Positions 9,301 to 17,823 are shown, numbered from the stretch's first letter. The stretch: 64,000 nucleotides of DNA from Polynucleobacter sp. JS-Polo-80-F4 (GCF_018881965.1 NZ_JACVPI010000001.1:1556018-1620017), one strand, 5' to 3'. Notes: generated by a model not told the origin, from the letters alone. Program-made: numbers and translations.

Positions 9301-9675
9301 CTAAGAAATAAGATTGGCATTTAGCTCGCGAATGCGCTCATCGACATAGTAGCCCCCGCACTCTGTATATCGAAGGTACTTGCACCCACAATGCTTGCAT
9401 TCATAAACATCAGACTTGTTGTATGGGTGATAGGAGATTGAGATAGGAGCATCTTGAGACCACATATTGGTTCCCATCGGGTGATCCTCCTCCCAACATT
9501 CCGGGGCATCTTCTACCCTAAGGGTGCCAATGCACTCTAGAGAATCTGTCATGAAGCCACCAGGGACACTTTCCCAGCCGCCACACTTCAGTGACTGGCA
9601 GTCAGGGCATTTATCTTTTGAATCAAAAGACTTCGTAATTAATAGTAAGTCGTCTCTATTGAGGCTTTTGGTCAT
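9301..9675 (-). CDS. Small Cys-rich hypothetical protein, likely zinc-ribbon
   Basis: A 124-residue protein with no signal peptide or membrane segment. Near the N-terminus are CPDCQSLKCGG and one further Cys. The C-terminal part has CKHCGCKYLRYTECGGYYVD followed by ERIREL. The paired CxxC motifs suggest one or two zinc sites. I recall similar YTECGGYYVDxRIR C-termini in uncharacterised proteobacterial proteins but can name no function. It faces the lpdA terminator and is divergent from the receptor/aldolase cluster, with 109 bases between them. The reading frame is convincing because of its Cys spacing and independent position. Confidence 0.7.
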   Translation of the reverse strand: MTKSLNRDDLLLITKSFDSKDKCPDCQSLKCGGWESVPGGFMTDSLECIGTLRVEDAPECWEEDHPMGTNMWSQDAPISISYHPYNKSDVYECKHCGCKYLRYTECGGYYVDERIRELNANLIS

Positions 9676-9784
9676 TTCAATGGGTTTTTGTATAAAAATG
9701 CGCTGAGTAAGGTATATTTTTACTAAAGAATAGATCTTAGCCTATGCCTTATTCGGATAGGTGAATAAAGAGAGAATATAAATA

Positions 9785-10753
9785 ATGAAGAGACAGCTAT
9801 TTTTAGTAATGGGACTTTGCTTATTGCTATCGATGCAGAATGCAAAATCCCAGAGTGCCTACCCTTGCCCAACAGTTAAATTTGTTTCGCCTTACCCACC
9901 AGGGGGTACAACGGACATCTTGGCAAGAATGTTGGTCCCAGGATTGATTAAGCAACTTGGTACAAACGTGATTGTCGAAAACAAAGGTGGAGCTAGTAGC
10001 AATATTGGGACTGAGTATGTTGCAAATTCAGCTTCAGATGGTTGCACCTTATTGCTCGGTAATAACACTGGTGTCGTGATTAATCAAAACTTATATAAAT
10101 TAAAGATCAATCCTTCAAAAGACTTGGCAGCTGTAGCTGAAGTTGCCTCAGTTCCATTAGTGCTTTATGTCAACTCTGCGGTACCAGCAAATACTGTGGG
10201 CGAACTGATTGAGTTGATTAAAAATAATCCAGGCAAATATAGCTATGCATCAGGTGGTAGTGGGAGCCCGCAACATCTCATGGGTGAAATGCTGAAGGTG
10301 GAAAAGCAGCTTGATCTCACCCATATTCCCTATAGAGGCCAGGGGCCAGCAATGGCAGATGTGCTCGCTGGCCAGGTGCCAATAGCATTTGAGACGACAA
10401 CTGCAATTGCTGCACAAATATCCTCAGGCCGCATTCGGGTATTGGCAACAACGGGAGCAGTAAGGCCAAAAAACTTTCCTAACGTACCAACTATGAAAGA
10501 GCTTGGCTTTAGCGGTTTTGTGATTGAAAACTGGTATGGCGTTTTTGTGGCAGCCAAAACCCCCTCAGTTTTAATTGCGAGACTAAATAAAGCGATCAAT
10601 GTGGTGATGAAAGAGCCTGAGGTAGCAACAAGTCTTAATAAGATGGGGTCAAGTGATGTTGCTGGTACGCCAGAGCAATTTACACAATTTATTAATAAAG
10701 AGATTCCTTACTGGGAATCCTTGGTTAAGCGCACGGGCGCAACAGTAGATTAA
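9785..10753 (+). CDS. Bug/TctC-type periplasmic solute receptor (copy 1)
   Basis: A 322-residue extracytoplasmic binding protein. The N-terminal signal peptide ends near residue 24. The Bug hallmark is at about 33-42 (VSPYPPGGTTD), followed by VIVENKGGA and later TMKELGFSGF with NWYGVF. Receptors of this family bind carboxylates such as citrate or aromatic acids and normally feed a TctAB permease, which is absent here. Cys28 (YPCP) and Cys87 (DGCTLLLG) are shared at identical spacing with the receptor at 15114, suggesting a disulfide and a common origin. It is first in a co-directional cluster with aldolase-like and LigJ-like genes. Confidence 0.93.
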   Translation: MKRQLFLVMGLCLLLSMQNAKSQSAYPCPTVKFVSPYPPGGTTDILARMLVPGLIKQLGTNVIVENKGGASSNIGTEYVANSASDGCTLLLGNNTGVVINQNLYKLKINPSKDLAAVAEVASVPLVLYVNSAVPANTVGELIELIKNNPGKYSYASGGSGSPQHLMGEMLKVEKQLDLTHIPYRGQGPAMADVLAGQVPIAFETTTAIAAQISSGRIRVLATTGAVRPKNFPNVPTMKELGFSGFVIENWYGVFVAAKTPSVLIARLNKAINVVMKEPEVATSLNKMGSSDVAGTPEQFTQFINKEIPYWESLVKRTGATVD

Positions 10754-10773
10754 AAAATTTAACAGGAATGTAT

Positions 10774-11439
10774 ATGAATAATGGTTATGAAATCAACCCA
10801 AGAAAAGAAGCCTTTAAAGAGGGTATTGCAGCTTTAACTGGGCTAGCCACTTCAGTAGTGAGTGATGTGCTTGGGCGAACCATAGGCGCAGTGGGTATCT
10901 TGCCGGTAAATAAGTCACCAGTAGCTGTCTGTGGCAACGCAGTTACTGTTAGTGTTCGATCTGGCGATAACCTAATGCTCCATAAAGCACTGCAAATTCT
11001 GAAGCCGGGCGATGTATTGGTAGTAGACGGAGGTGGCGATATTTCACGGGCTCTGTTTGGCGAAATCATGATGACGGTTGCTAAATCCAGGGGGGCAATT
11101 GGCGCCGTATTGGATGCAGCAATACGAGATCTTGAGGCTTTTGAAAAACATCGCTTCCCATGCTGGGCTCGCGGTGTCAATATGCGCGGCCCCTTCAAGG
11201 ATGGCCCGGGTAGCATTAATGTACCAGTCACAATCGGTGGGATGGTGATACACCCTGGCGATGTAATTTTGGGTGACTGTGATGGCATCATTGCGTTGTC
11301 TCCTGCTATAGCGCTGGAAGGTGCGCGACTAGGTAAGGAAAAAGAAGGTGTTGAGCGCAAAACAATCCAGTCTATTCATGATGGCAAATACGATGATGCA
11401 TGGATAGATATAGCACTAAAGCAAAAGGGCGTCTTATGA
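10774..11439 (+). CDS. RraA / HMG-CHA aldolase-like protein (copy 1)
   Basis: A 221-residue member of the RraA/class II pyruvate aldolase family. Visible motifs are TSVVSDVLGR at the N-terminus, the glycine-rich DVLVVDGGGD, and the active-site strand GAVLDAAIRDLEAF, where family members usually read DGxxRD. Catalytic relatives split 4-hydroxy-4-methyl-2-oxoglutarate or 4-carboxy-4-hydroxy-2-oxoadipate to pyruvate plus oxaloacetate or pyruvate. I chose the ATG at 10774 because AGGA at 10764-10767 gives it six-base spacing; an in-frame ATG at 10768 touches that sequence. The stop overlaps the next start (ATGA). The Ala in place of Gly after the first Asp makes the exact substrate uncertain. Confidence 0.85.
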   Translation: MNNGYEINPRKEAFKEGIAALTGLATSVVSDVLGRTIGAVGILPVNKSPVAVCGNAVTVSVRSGDNLMLHKALQILKPGDVLVVDGGGDISRALFGEIMMTVAKSRGAIGAVLDAAIRDLEAFEKHRFPCWARGVNMRGPFKDGPGSINVPVTIGGMVIHPGDVILGDCDGIIALSPAIALEGARLGKEKEGVERKTIQSIHDGKYDDAWIDIALKQKGVL

Positions 11440-12386
11440 AGTTTAGGGTAGCTCTTACGCTCTTGCTAGGCGCCTTAGCTTTAAATTCATTTGCTGCCTA
11501 TCCTGATAAATCGATTAAGTTCTTGGTTCCCTGGCCTCCAGGTGGAGCAACGGATCAGGTTGCTCGTCTCTTGGTTCAGCCTCTAACAAAAGAGTTAGGT
11601 GTTTCGGTATTTGTCGAGAATAAAGGCGGCGCTGGAGGCAATATAGGCACCCAAGCATTTTTGCAAGATAAGCCAGATGGCTATTCAATTTTGATGGCAA
11701 CCAGCTCTACGAATGCAGCGGGACCACACCTGTTTGCAAATCAGGGGTTCGATGCCTCTAAAGATTTCACGCCAGTAGTTTTGGTATGCACCATTCCAAA
11801 TATCATGGTTGTTCCGGCTTCTTCGCCTTGGAATAGCCTAAAAGATTTAACGACTGATGCAAAACAAAACCCAGGCAAGTTCACTTATGGGTCTGCAGGC
11901 ATTGGCGCCTCACAACATCTAGCGGGTGCCCAATTTAAAACGGTGACGGGTTTGGATATTCGTCATGTGCCATACAAGGGTAGCGGTCCTGCGGCAGTCG
12001 ATCTGATGGCAGGCCATATCGACATGATGCTCGACACAGGTTCCATGGCAAATATCAAAGGCGGCAAACTAAAGGCTTTGGGTGTTGCTTCTGAGAAGCG
12101 TATTCCTGAGCTACCTAATGTGCCAACAATGAAAGAGGCTGGTGTACCGATGGTTGCTAATGCTTGGTATGGAGTGATGTTGCCAGCTGGTGCACCAAAG
12201 GATATTGCGGAAAAACTCAATGCGGCATTTAATAAGGTTTTGAAAGATCCTGAAGTTAGAAAGAGTCTTCAGGGTATCGGCGCTCAAGTCGATGGAGGGT
12301 CGGTCGCTGAATTTACAAAGTTCTCGCAGTCTGAAATTAAGCGCTATGAAGGCATTGTGAAAATGTCAGGGGCACCTAAAGAGTAA
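11436..12386 (+). CDS. Bug/TctC-type periplasmic solute receptor (copy 2)
   Basis: A 316-residue receptor with a signal peptide (KFRVALTLLLGALALNSFA) and the Bug motif FLVPWPPGGATDQVARLL, then VFVENKGGAGGNIGTQ. I start it at the ATG at 11436, which overlaps the stop of the preceding gene by four bases and directly precedes the signal sequence. A longer frame upstream has no reason to be used. It lacks the Cys pair of the flanking receptors, so it belongs to another subgroup. The translational overlap ties it to the aldolase-like gene. The ligand is unknown; a tricarboxylate or aromatic-derived acid is inference from its neighbours. Confidence 0.92.
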   Translation: MKFRVALTLLLGALALNSFAAYPDKSIKFLVPWPPGGATDQVARLLVQPLTKELGVSVFVENKGGAGGNIGTQAFLQDKPDGYSILMATSSTNAAGPHLFANQGFDASKDFTPVVLVCTIPNIMVVPASSPWNSLKDLTTDAKQNPGKFTYGSAGIGASQHLAGAQFKTVTGLDIRHVPYKGSGPAAVDLMAGHIDMMLDTGSMANIKGGKLKALGVASEKRIPELPNVPTMKEAGVPMVANAWYGVMLPAGAPKDIAEKLNAAFNKVLKDPEVRKSLQGIGAQVDGGSVAEFTKFSQSEIKRYEGIVKMSGAPKE

Positions 12387-12391
12387 TTTTG

Positions 12392-13357
12392 ATGCATAAA
12401 ATCATCTTTAGTTTTCTGGTTACCCTTAACTTGCTATTCTCCAGCAATGTTTTGGCGCAGGACTATCCAAATAAACCGATTAAATTTTTAGTGGGCTACG
12501 CCCCTGGCGGTGCTGTCGATTTAGTGGCTAGGACTTTGGGGCAAAGCTTGTCGGCTTCAGTGGGGCAGCCGGTACTGATTGAAAACAAACCAGGAGCGGG
12601 GACAAATATTGCGGTTAAGCAATTGATCGATAGTCCTCCCGATGGTTATACCTTGATGGTTGCTGCGAATGCTTTAGCGGCCAATATGTCTTTGTACAAA
12701 CCGCAACCTTTTGATATTGATAAAGACATCACGCCAATCGCGCTAATTGGGCGGGTGCCAGTAGTGATTGCCACTTCTGCTGATAGTAAGTATCAAAAAT
12801 TATCAGATTTGATTAAAGCAGCAAAAGCCAATCCTGACTTCATTACTTATGGAACGCCGGGAAATGGTGCTACGCCACACATGGCAATGAAATTTTTTGA
12901 GCAAGTAGCGGGAATTTCTTTAAAGCATGTGCCCTATAAGGGTGGTACCCCAGCAATTACAGATCTGATTGGGGGTCAGTTAGATTTGGTTGCCGTGAAC
13001 ATGTTAGAAGTGGCTCCCCACGTCAAAAGTGGCAAGTTAAAAATTGTTGCCGTTATGAGTTCTAAGCGCTCACCATTATTTCCGGATGTGCCTACGGTAG
13101 CGGAGTCAGGTTTTCCGGGTTTTGAAGCTTCTGTTTGGTATAGCTTAATTGCACCTGCTAAGACTCCTCCATCCATTGTGAAGATGCTTCATGCCCAGGT
13201 TGAGAAAGCATTGCAATCCAAAGAGATGATGGAGCGATTGGGTTCAGTAGGGGGTGAAGTTAGCCCAGGAACGACTGCACAATTTACGGCGTATTTGAAT
13301 TCAGAGCGTAAGCGGTACGAGAAATTAGTACGTGAAGCTAATATTCAACCGGATTAA
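12392..13357 (+). CDS. Bug/TctC-type periplasmic solute receptor (copy 3)
   Basis: A 321-residue receptor with a clear signal peptide ending in SSNVLAQ and the family motif FLVGYAPGGAVDLVARTL, then VLIENKPGAGTNI. The ATG at 12392 is preferred over a TTG one codon earlier. It begins five bases after the preceding receptor, so two unlike Bug proteins stand in tandem. It has no Cys pair. It is followed 37 bases later by the LigJ-like gene. The binding pocket residues do not let me name a ligand. Confidence 0.92.
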   Translation: MHKIIFSFLVTLNLLFSSNVLAQDYPNKPIKFLVGYAPGGAVDLVARTLGQSLSASVGQPVLIENKPGAGTNIAVKQLIDSPPDGYTLMVAANALAANMSLYKPQPFDIDKDITPIALIGRVPVVIATSADSKYQKLSDLIKAAKANPDFITYGTPGNGATPHMAMKFFEQVAGISLKHVPYKGGTPAITDLIGGQLDLVAVNMLEVAPHVKSGKLKIVAVMSSKRSPLFPDVPTVAESGFPGFEASVWYSLIAPAKTPPSIVKMLHAQVEKALQSKEMMERLGSVGGEVSPGTTAQFTAYLNSERKRYEKLVREANIQPD

Positions 13358-13394
13358 CTTAAGGCTGTTCAATGGAATTAAAGGGAAATACTAG

Positions 13395-14414
13395 ATGATT
13401 ATTGATTGTCATGGCCACTACACTACAGCGCCAAAAGCCTTAAAAGCTTGGCGCGATGACCAGGTGGCTAACTTAAATACGCCTGAGTTGGGTCCTAAAG
13501 TATCGGATTTAAAAATAAGCGATGATGAAATTCGTGAATCAATTGAATTAAATCAGCTGGCTAGAATGAAAGAGCGGGGCATTGATGTCACGATCTTTTC
13601 GCCCCAAGCAAGCTTTATGACCCATCATATTGGTGACTTTAATACCTCGGCAACTTGGGCGGCTCTTTGCAATGAACTGGTCTATCGAGTAACGCAATTA
13701 TTTCCCCAAAACTTTGTTGGTGCGGCAATGCTCCCTCAGTCACCAGGCGTTGATATCAGCACTTGCCTTCCTGAGATGCGTAAATGCATTAATGAGTATG
13801 GCTTTGTGGGGATTAATCTCAATCCCGATCCCTCTGGCGGACATTGGCGAGACCCGCCACTAAGCCACGAATACTGGCATCCGATCTACAAAGAAATGAT
13901 CGCCTTGGATGTGCCTGCGATGATCCATGTGAGCACAAGCTGTAACGATTGTTTTCATACCACTGGTGCACATTATTTAAATGCTGATACGACAGCTTTT
14001 ATGCAATGCTTAACCTCTGATTTGTTTGAGCAGTTTCCAGCCTTGCGATTCTTAATTCCACATGGGGGTGGGGCGGTGCCTTATCACTGGGGTCGATTCA
14101 GGGGTCTGGCAAAGGATATGGACATCCCAGACATTCACCAGAAGCTTCTTAATAATATTTATTTTGATACTTGTGTCTATCACCAGCCGGGTATCAACCT
14201 GCTGACAGAAGTTATTCCAGTTAAAAACATTCTATTTGCATCTGAAACCTTTGGGGCTGTCAAGGATATTGATCCCGACACCGGCTTCTTTTTTGATGAT
14301 ACCCGTCGTTATCTGAATGCTGTTGATAAATTAAGCGATAAAGAAAAACAAATGATTTTTGAAGGCAACGCTCGCAAGATATTTTCTAAAATTAACAACA
14401 GAATTCCAAATTGA
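13395..14414 (+). CDS. Amidohydrolase-family protein, probable 4-oxalomesaconate hydratase (LigJ-like)
   Basis: A 339-residue metal-dependent enzyme of the amidohydrolase 2 (ACMSD) group. It starts with the metal motif MIIDCHGHY (H6, H8) and has further candidate ligands in PAMIHVS and LIPHGGGAVPYHWGR. The start, GHGH pattern, HGGGA(V/I)PY segment and IFEGNARK ending are as I remember LigJ, which hydrates 4-oxalomesaconate in the protocatechuate 4,5-cleavage and gallate pathways; LigJ is also about 340 residues. The product of LigJ is cleaved by an RraA-like aldolase, and two such genes flank this one, which supports the assignment. It has a good ribosome site, AAGGGAAA, six bases before the start. 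Confidence 0.8.
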   Translation: MIIDCHGHYTTAPKALKAWRDDQVANLNTPELGPKVSDLKISDDEIRESIELNQLARMKERGIDVTIFSPQASFMTHHIGDFNTSATWAALCNELVYRVTQLFPQNFVGAAMLPQSPGVDISTCLPEMRKCINEYGFVGINLNPDPSGGHWRDPPLSHEYWHPIYKEMIALDVPAMIHVSTSCNDCFHTTGAHYLNADTTAFMQCLTSDLFEQFPALRFLIPHGGGAVPYHWGRFRGLAKDMDIPDIHQKLLNNIYFDTCVYHQPGINLLTEVIPVKNILFASETFGAVKDIDPDTGFFFDDTRRYLNAVDKLSDKEKQMIFEGNARKIFSKINNRIPN

Positions 14415-14422
14415 TTGAGGGC

Positions 14423-15097
14423 ATGATGACATCTGAAGAGTTTGATCAACTTTATAGGCGGCGTTTAGAAAAACTAGCGACCTCCAATTTAAGTGATGCA
14501 TTGGATAAGCTTGGAATCGCTGCTGCTGTGATTGGCATTGTTCCTCAATGGGGTAAAACTAAAGTAATTGGTAGAGCAATTACGATACGCATGATTGCCG
14601 CTGGTGCAGCGCAAAGCAATGCACATCTTGGGGTCGATGCCATATTTTCCGCGTCGCCTGGGGATGTCATTGTGATTGATAACCGTGGAGATCTGAACAA
14701 TAACTGCTGGGGTGAAATTCTTTCAATGGGAGCTTTGAAAAACAAGATCTCTGGCGTGATAGTGGATGGTGCGGTTCGTGATGTAGATACCTGCGAAGAG
14801 TTTGGCTTTCCAGTTCACGCAAGGGGTACAGTCCCAATTACTGCTCGAGGTCGAATTGTTCAGGAGGCTTGGAACATTCCTATTAGAGTTGGGAATATAC
14901 CGGTGCTACCTGGAGATGTCATTGTTGCTGATGTCAATGGTGTGGTAGCAATACCGGCGGGCAAGCTTTGTAATGTTTTGGATGAGGCAGAGGCAATTGC
15001 TGCAAAAGAGCTAGCAATGGTAGAGGCCTTAAGAGCAGGTCAATCCATTATTGAAGTCGATAAGCAGTTTAACTATGAGCAGATGCTAAAGAGCTAG
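14423..15097 (+). CDS. RraA / HMG-CHA aldolase-like protein (copy 2)
   Basis: A protein of about 224 residues of the same family as the product at 10774 but clearly diverged from it. It has TSNLSDALDKLGI, DVIVIDNRGDLNNNCWGE and the intact active-site strand GVIVDGAVRDVDTCEEFGFPV. Together with the LigJ-like enzyme it would form the hydratase-aldolase end of a 4,5-cleavage (or gallate) pathway: 4-oxalomesaconate to 4-carboxy-4-hydroxy-2-oxoadipate to pyruvate plus oxaloacetate. The start is ambiguous: ATGATG at 14423/14426 follows GAGG at 14417-14420, and the second ATG has the better spacing. A TTG at 14411 would overlap the preceding stop. Confidence 0.86.
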   Translation: MMTSEEFDQLYRRRLEKLATSNLSDALDKLGIAAAVIGIVPQWGKTKVIGRAITIRMIAAGAAQSNAHLGVDAIFSASPGDVIVIDNRGDLNNNCWGEILSMGALKNKISGVIVDGAVRDVDTCEEFGFPVHARGTVPITARGRIVQEAWNIPIRVGNIPVLPGDVIVADVNGVVAIPAGKLCNVLDEAEAIAAKELAMVEALRAGQSIIEVDKQFNYEQMLKS

Positions 15098-15113
15098 GAG
15101 TTAGGAACCAGAT

Positions 15114-16094
15114 ATGAATACAACGTACATTCACAGAAGATTTTTGAAGATTCTTGGCCTAATCTGCTTTGGATTAGCTACTCCATTGGCTTATGCCCAG
15201 TATCCATGCCCTGTTATCAAAATCGTCTCTCCATATCCTCCGGGAGGGGCGAGTGATGTGCTTGCGAGAATGCTGGTCCCCGGACTCTCTAAGCAGCTGA
15301 ATGTCAGTGTGATCGTTGAAAATAAAACAGGAGCTAGCGGCAACATTGGTACTGAATTTGTTAGCAGTGCTGCTGGTGATGGTTGCACTTTATTGCTTGG
15401 TAATAGCACCGGCATCGTTATTAATCGAAATCTGTACAAGCTTCGTAATGACCCAATTACTAATTTAAGGCCTGTAGCAGAGGTCGCTGCGGTACCGATG
15501 GTGCTCTATGTCAATTCATCAGTTCCTGCCAACTCTGTTGCAGAGTTGATTGCTTTAATTAAAAAGGAGCCTGGTAAATATAGTTTTGCTTCCCCTGGTA
15601 GCGGCAGCACTCATCATCTTTTAGGGGAACTTCTTAAGTTAGAACAAAAGCTTGATATGACTCACATACCGTACAGAGGATCTGGTCCGGCCATTGCTGA
15701 TGTTCTGGCTGGACAAGTGCCTATGGCATTTGAATCCACTGGCGCAATGGTTCCTCATCTCAATAGTGGTAAGGTCAGGGCACTGGCCACAACCGGGGCA
15801 GTCAGGGCAAAAAATTTGCCAGATGTTCCTACAATGAAAGAGCTTGGCTACCCCAAATTTGTTGTAGAAAATTGGTATGGAATTTTTGCTCCAGCCAAAA
15901 CACCAACAGCACTAGTTAACCAGTTAAATAAAGAGATCAACAAAACTTTATCGTCAGGCGATGTGGCCGAGAGCTTGTCTAAGATGGGATCGTTAAACGG
16001 CGAGCAAACGCCTGAGCAATTTGCTGCGTTCATTAAAAAGGAGATTCCTTACTGGGAGCTTCTGGTGAAACAATCTGGCGCCACTGCTGAATAA
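15114..16094 (+). CDS. Bug/TctC-type periplasmic solute receptor (copy 4)
   Basis: A 326-residue receptor closely similar to copy 1. Both share YPCP, SPYPPGG, ARMLVPGL, DGCTLLLGN, SVPANxV and the C-terminal EIPYWE(S/L)LVK with SGAT(A/V). Cys32 and Cys91 are spaced 59 residues apart, exactly as C28 and C87 are in copy 1. The signal peptide ends at about residue 28 (LAYAQ). AGGA lies seven bases before the ATG. It closes the cluster and is followed by a strong terminator. With copy 1 it makes a mirrored arrangement, receptor-aldolase ... aldolase-receptor. Confidence 0.93.
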   Translation: MNTTYIHRRFLKILGLICFGLATPLAYAQYPCPVIKIVSPYPPGGASDVLARMLVPGLSKQLNVSVIVENKTGASGNIGTEFVSSAAGDGCTLLLGNSTGIVINRNLYKLRNDPITNLRPVAEVAAVPMVLYVNSSVPANSVAELIALIKKEPGKYSFASPGSGSTHHLLGELLKLEQKLDMTHIPYRGSGPAIADVLAGQVPMAFESTGAMVPHLNSGKVRALATTGAVRAKNLPDVPTMKELGYPKFVVENWYGIFAPAKTPTALVNQLNKEINKTLSSGDVAESLSKMGSLNGEQTPEQFAAFIKKEIPYWELLVKQSGATAE

Positions 16095-16125
16095 ACTCAG
16101 ATCTAGAATAGACTGACAGGAATAA

Positions 16126-16151
16126 AAAAGCCCCGATTTGTCGGGGCTTTT
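16126..16151. terminator. Bidirectional intrinsic terminator between the receptor cluster and the phasin gene
   Basis: An 11-bp perfect stem, AAAAGCCCCGA (16126-16136) with TCGGGGCTTTT (16141-16151), closes a TTTG loop. It serves the plus-strand cluster ending at 16094 and the minus-strand gene ending at 16182. The stem is nearly the same as that of the lpdA terminator. Confidence 0.9.
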
Positions 16152-16181
16152 CGTTGACAGGTTTTCTGCAGTATTTATTTC

Positions 16182-16742
16182 TTATTTCTTCTTTTTTGCT
16201 TTGCTCGCTGTTTCGGCAGTCTTCAATACTGTTTCAGTGGCGCCACTCAGGTTGGTTTGCGCAACTTCTACTGCATGCTTTACTGCCTTTTGGCTGGTTT
16301 CAAATACATTGTTCGCAGAAGCAATTGCTTGCTTCATAGCTTGTACAGCAGCATCAGATCCAGCCGGAGCATTTTTTGTCCACTCCTCAACTAAAGAGTT
16401 GATTTTCTTTTGACCGTCTTGAAATTCTTTTTCAGCTGACTCGGTGAAGCTATTTTGTGTTTCATGCGCCAAATCGTAAAGATGACGGCTATAGGCCATA
16501 ATTTTTTCTGCCATTGGCTGCACTGCTTCCGCCTGATGGGCGAGTAGTTGTTGAATGTCTTTTACTTCTAAGGCTTTCTTGGCGCTATTCATGCTATCGC
16601 TCAAGCTTTGCTTGGCAATCTGCATATTGAGCTCTACTAATTTTTCAATGCTTTGCAATGCTTGATTGGTTAATCCACTCAAGGTCTCTAAGTTTGCTTT
16701 TTGTGCTGCTGCAATTTGTTCTGGAGTTAAATTCATGTCCAT
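16182..16742 (-). CDS. Phasin (polyhydroxyalkanoate granule-associated protein)
   Basis: A 186-residue, Ala/Lys/Gln-rich, almost wholly helical protein without a signal peptide. The N-terminus (LTPEQIAAAQKANLETLSGLTNQALQ) and the ETSQKAVKHAVEVAQTN segment match the burkholderial phasin family, which coats PHB granules and controls their size and number. The C-terminus ends KAKKKK, as is common there. An alternative start two codons downstream (ATG at 16736) is possible. The gene stands alone between two terminator or promoter gaps. It implies that the organism stores PHB. Confidence 0.93.
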   Translation of the reverse strand: MDMNLTPEQIAAAQKANLETLSGLTNQALQSIEKLVELNMQIAKQSLSDSMNSAKKALEVKDIQQLLAHQAEAVQPMAEKIMAYSRHLYDLAHETQNSFTESAEKEFQDGQKKINSLVEEWTKNAPAGSDAAVQAMKQAIASANNVFETSQKAVKHAVEVAQTNLSGATETVLKTAETASKAKKKK

Positions 16743-16935
16743 CTCTTTTTTCTTTGACTAGTTTCTTTATTCTGATTGAAGGCTTTTGCTTAATGTACTC
16801 TCTTTGCACTATTGTATTGCATATATGTTGCGTTGCAGCATTCTATCCCTTGGATGCATCTGAGAAGTCTATTTGCGAAAAGAGCCTAAAATCGGGGGCG
16901 CAGTAAGAAATCTCAATATTTTCAGTAAGTTACCC

Positions 16936-17823
16936 ATGAAGCTCTCGCTCGATAACGCCATTGCACCGATATTTGTACTCATTTGGAGTACAGGCTTTGT
17001 GATTGCGCGTTTAGCGATGCCATATGTTGAGCCTGCTACCTTTCTATTTTGGCGATTTGCAGGCGTTTTAGCTGCAATGGCAGCCCTGAGTCTGGTGTGG
17101 AGAATCACCTGGCCCAGTTGGTCACAAATCAAGCATATCGCCGTTGCTGGCATCTTGCTTCAGTTTGGCTATTTGCTGGGAGTTTGGTTTGCAGTTAGAT
17201 TGGGGATGACAGCAGGGCTGGTAGCCATCATTGTTGGACTACAACCAATTGTCACGGCATGGTTTGCTGCTTGGATTTCAGAAAAGGTAACACCGCGTCA
17301 GTGGATAGGTCTGGGCTTTGGATTTGCAGGCGTTGCCTTGGTGGTGGCCGAGAAGATTGGTTTTGTACACATCCCTTTAGTGAGCTACGTATTGGCATTT
17401 ATTGCGCTTCTATCTATTACGTTTGGAACGCTCTACCAAAAGAAATTCTGCCCTGTGTTTGATCTGCGTGCTGGATCCTCTATTCAGTTTGGTGTGTCGG
17501 CAGTGCTGTGCTTTATTTGTATGTATTTATTTGAGTCAGGAGAGATGGTCTGGAATCTTCCTGTCACCGGCGCCTTGCTTTGGGCCATCTTCCCTTTATC
17601 CATTGGATCGATTAGCTTGCTATTTATGATGATTCGAAAGGGAGCTGCCACTAAAGTGACTAGCTTTCTCTATTTAGTACCCCCGACAACTGCTGCAATG
17701 GCTTGGATGTTGTTTGATGAGCCGTTCACATTACTAATGGCGGTAGGCTTGTGCTTGACGATGACTGGTGTGGTGCTGGTAAATGCCCGCCAGACCAATA
17801 CAGTAGCGACGATTGCCGAGTAG
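16936..17823 (+). CDS. EamA/DMT-family permease
   Basis: A 295-residue integral membrane protein with about ten hydrophobic segments in two EamA repeats. The first begins APIFVLIWSTGFVIARLAMPYVEPATFLFWRF and the second contains GTLYQKKF. It belongs to the drug/metabolite transporter superfamily, whose members export amino acids or other metabolites; the substrate here is unknown. I use the ATG at 16936 because the first membrane segment follows directly; a TTG at 16873 would add 21 polar residues. The 193-base gap to the phasin gene must hold both promoters, but I see no clear consensus there. Confidence 0.87.
   Translation: MKLSLDNAIAPIFVLIWSTGFVIARLAMPYVEPATFLFWRFAGVLAAMAALSLVWRITWPSWSQIKHIAVAGILLQFGYLLGVWFAVRLGMTAGLVAIIVGLQPIVTAWFAAWISEKVTPRQWIGLGFGFAGVALVVAEKIGFVHIPLVSYVLAFIALLSITFGTLYQKKFCPVFDLRAGSSIQFGVSAVLCFICMYLFESGEMVWNLPVTGALLWAIFPLSIGSISLLFMMIRKGAATKVTSFLYLVPPTTAAMAWMLFDEPFTLLMAVGLCLTMTGVVLVNARQTNTVATIAE

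Noticed and set aside
9741-9761. Short dyad CCTAT...ATAGG before the first Bug receptor gene
   Set aside because: Arms of five bases with one further pair are expected by chance in this AT-rich gap; not strong enough to list as an operator.
10785-11360. 191-codon open frame on the minus strand opposite the first aldolase-like gene
   Set aside because: It mirrors the codons of a well-supported gene, has no recognisable domain, and its product is a low-information Ser/Pro/Thr-rich chain.
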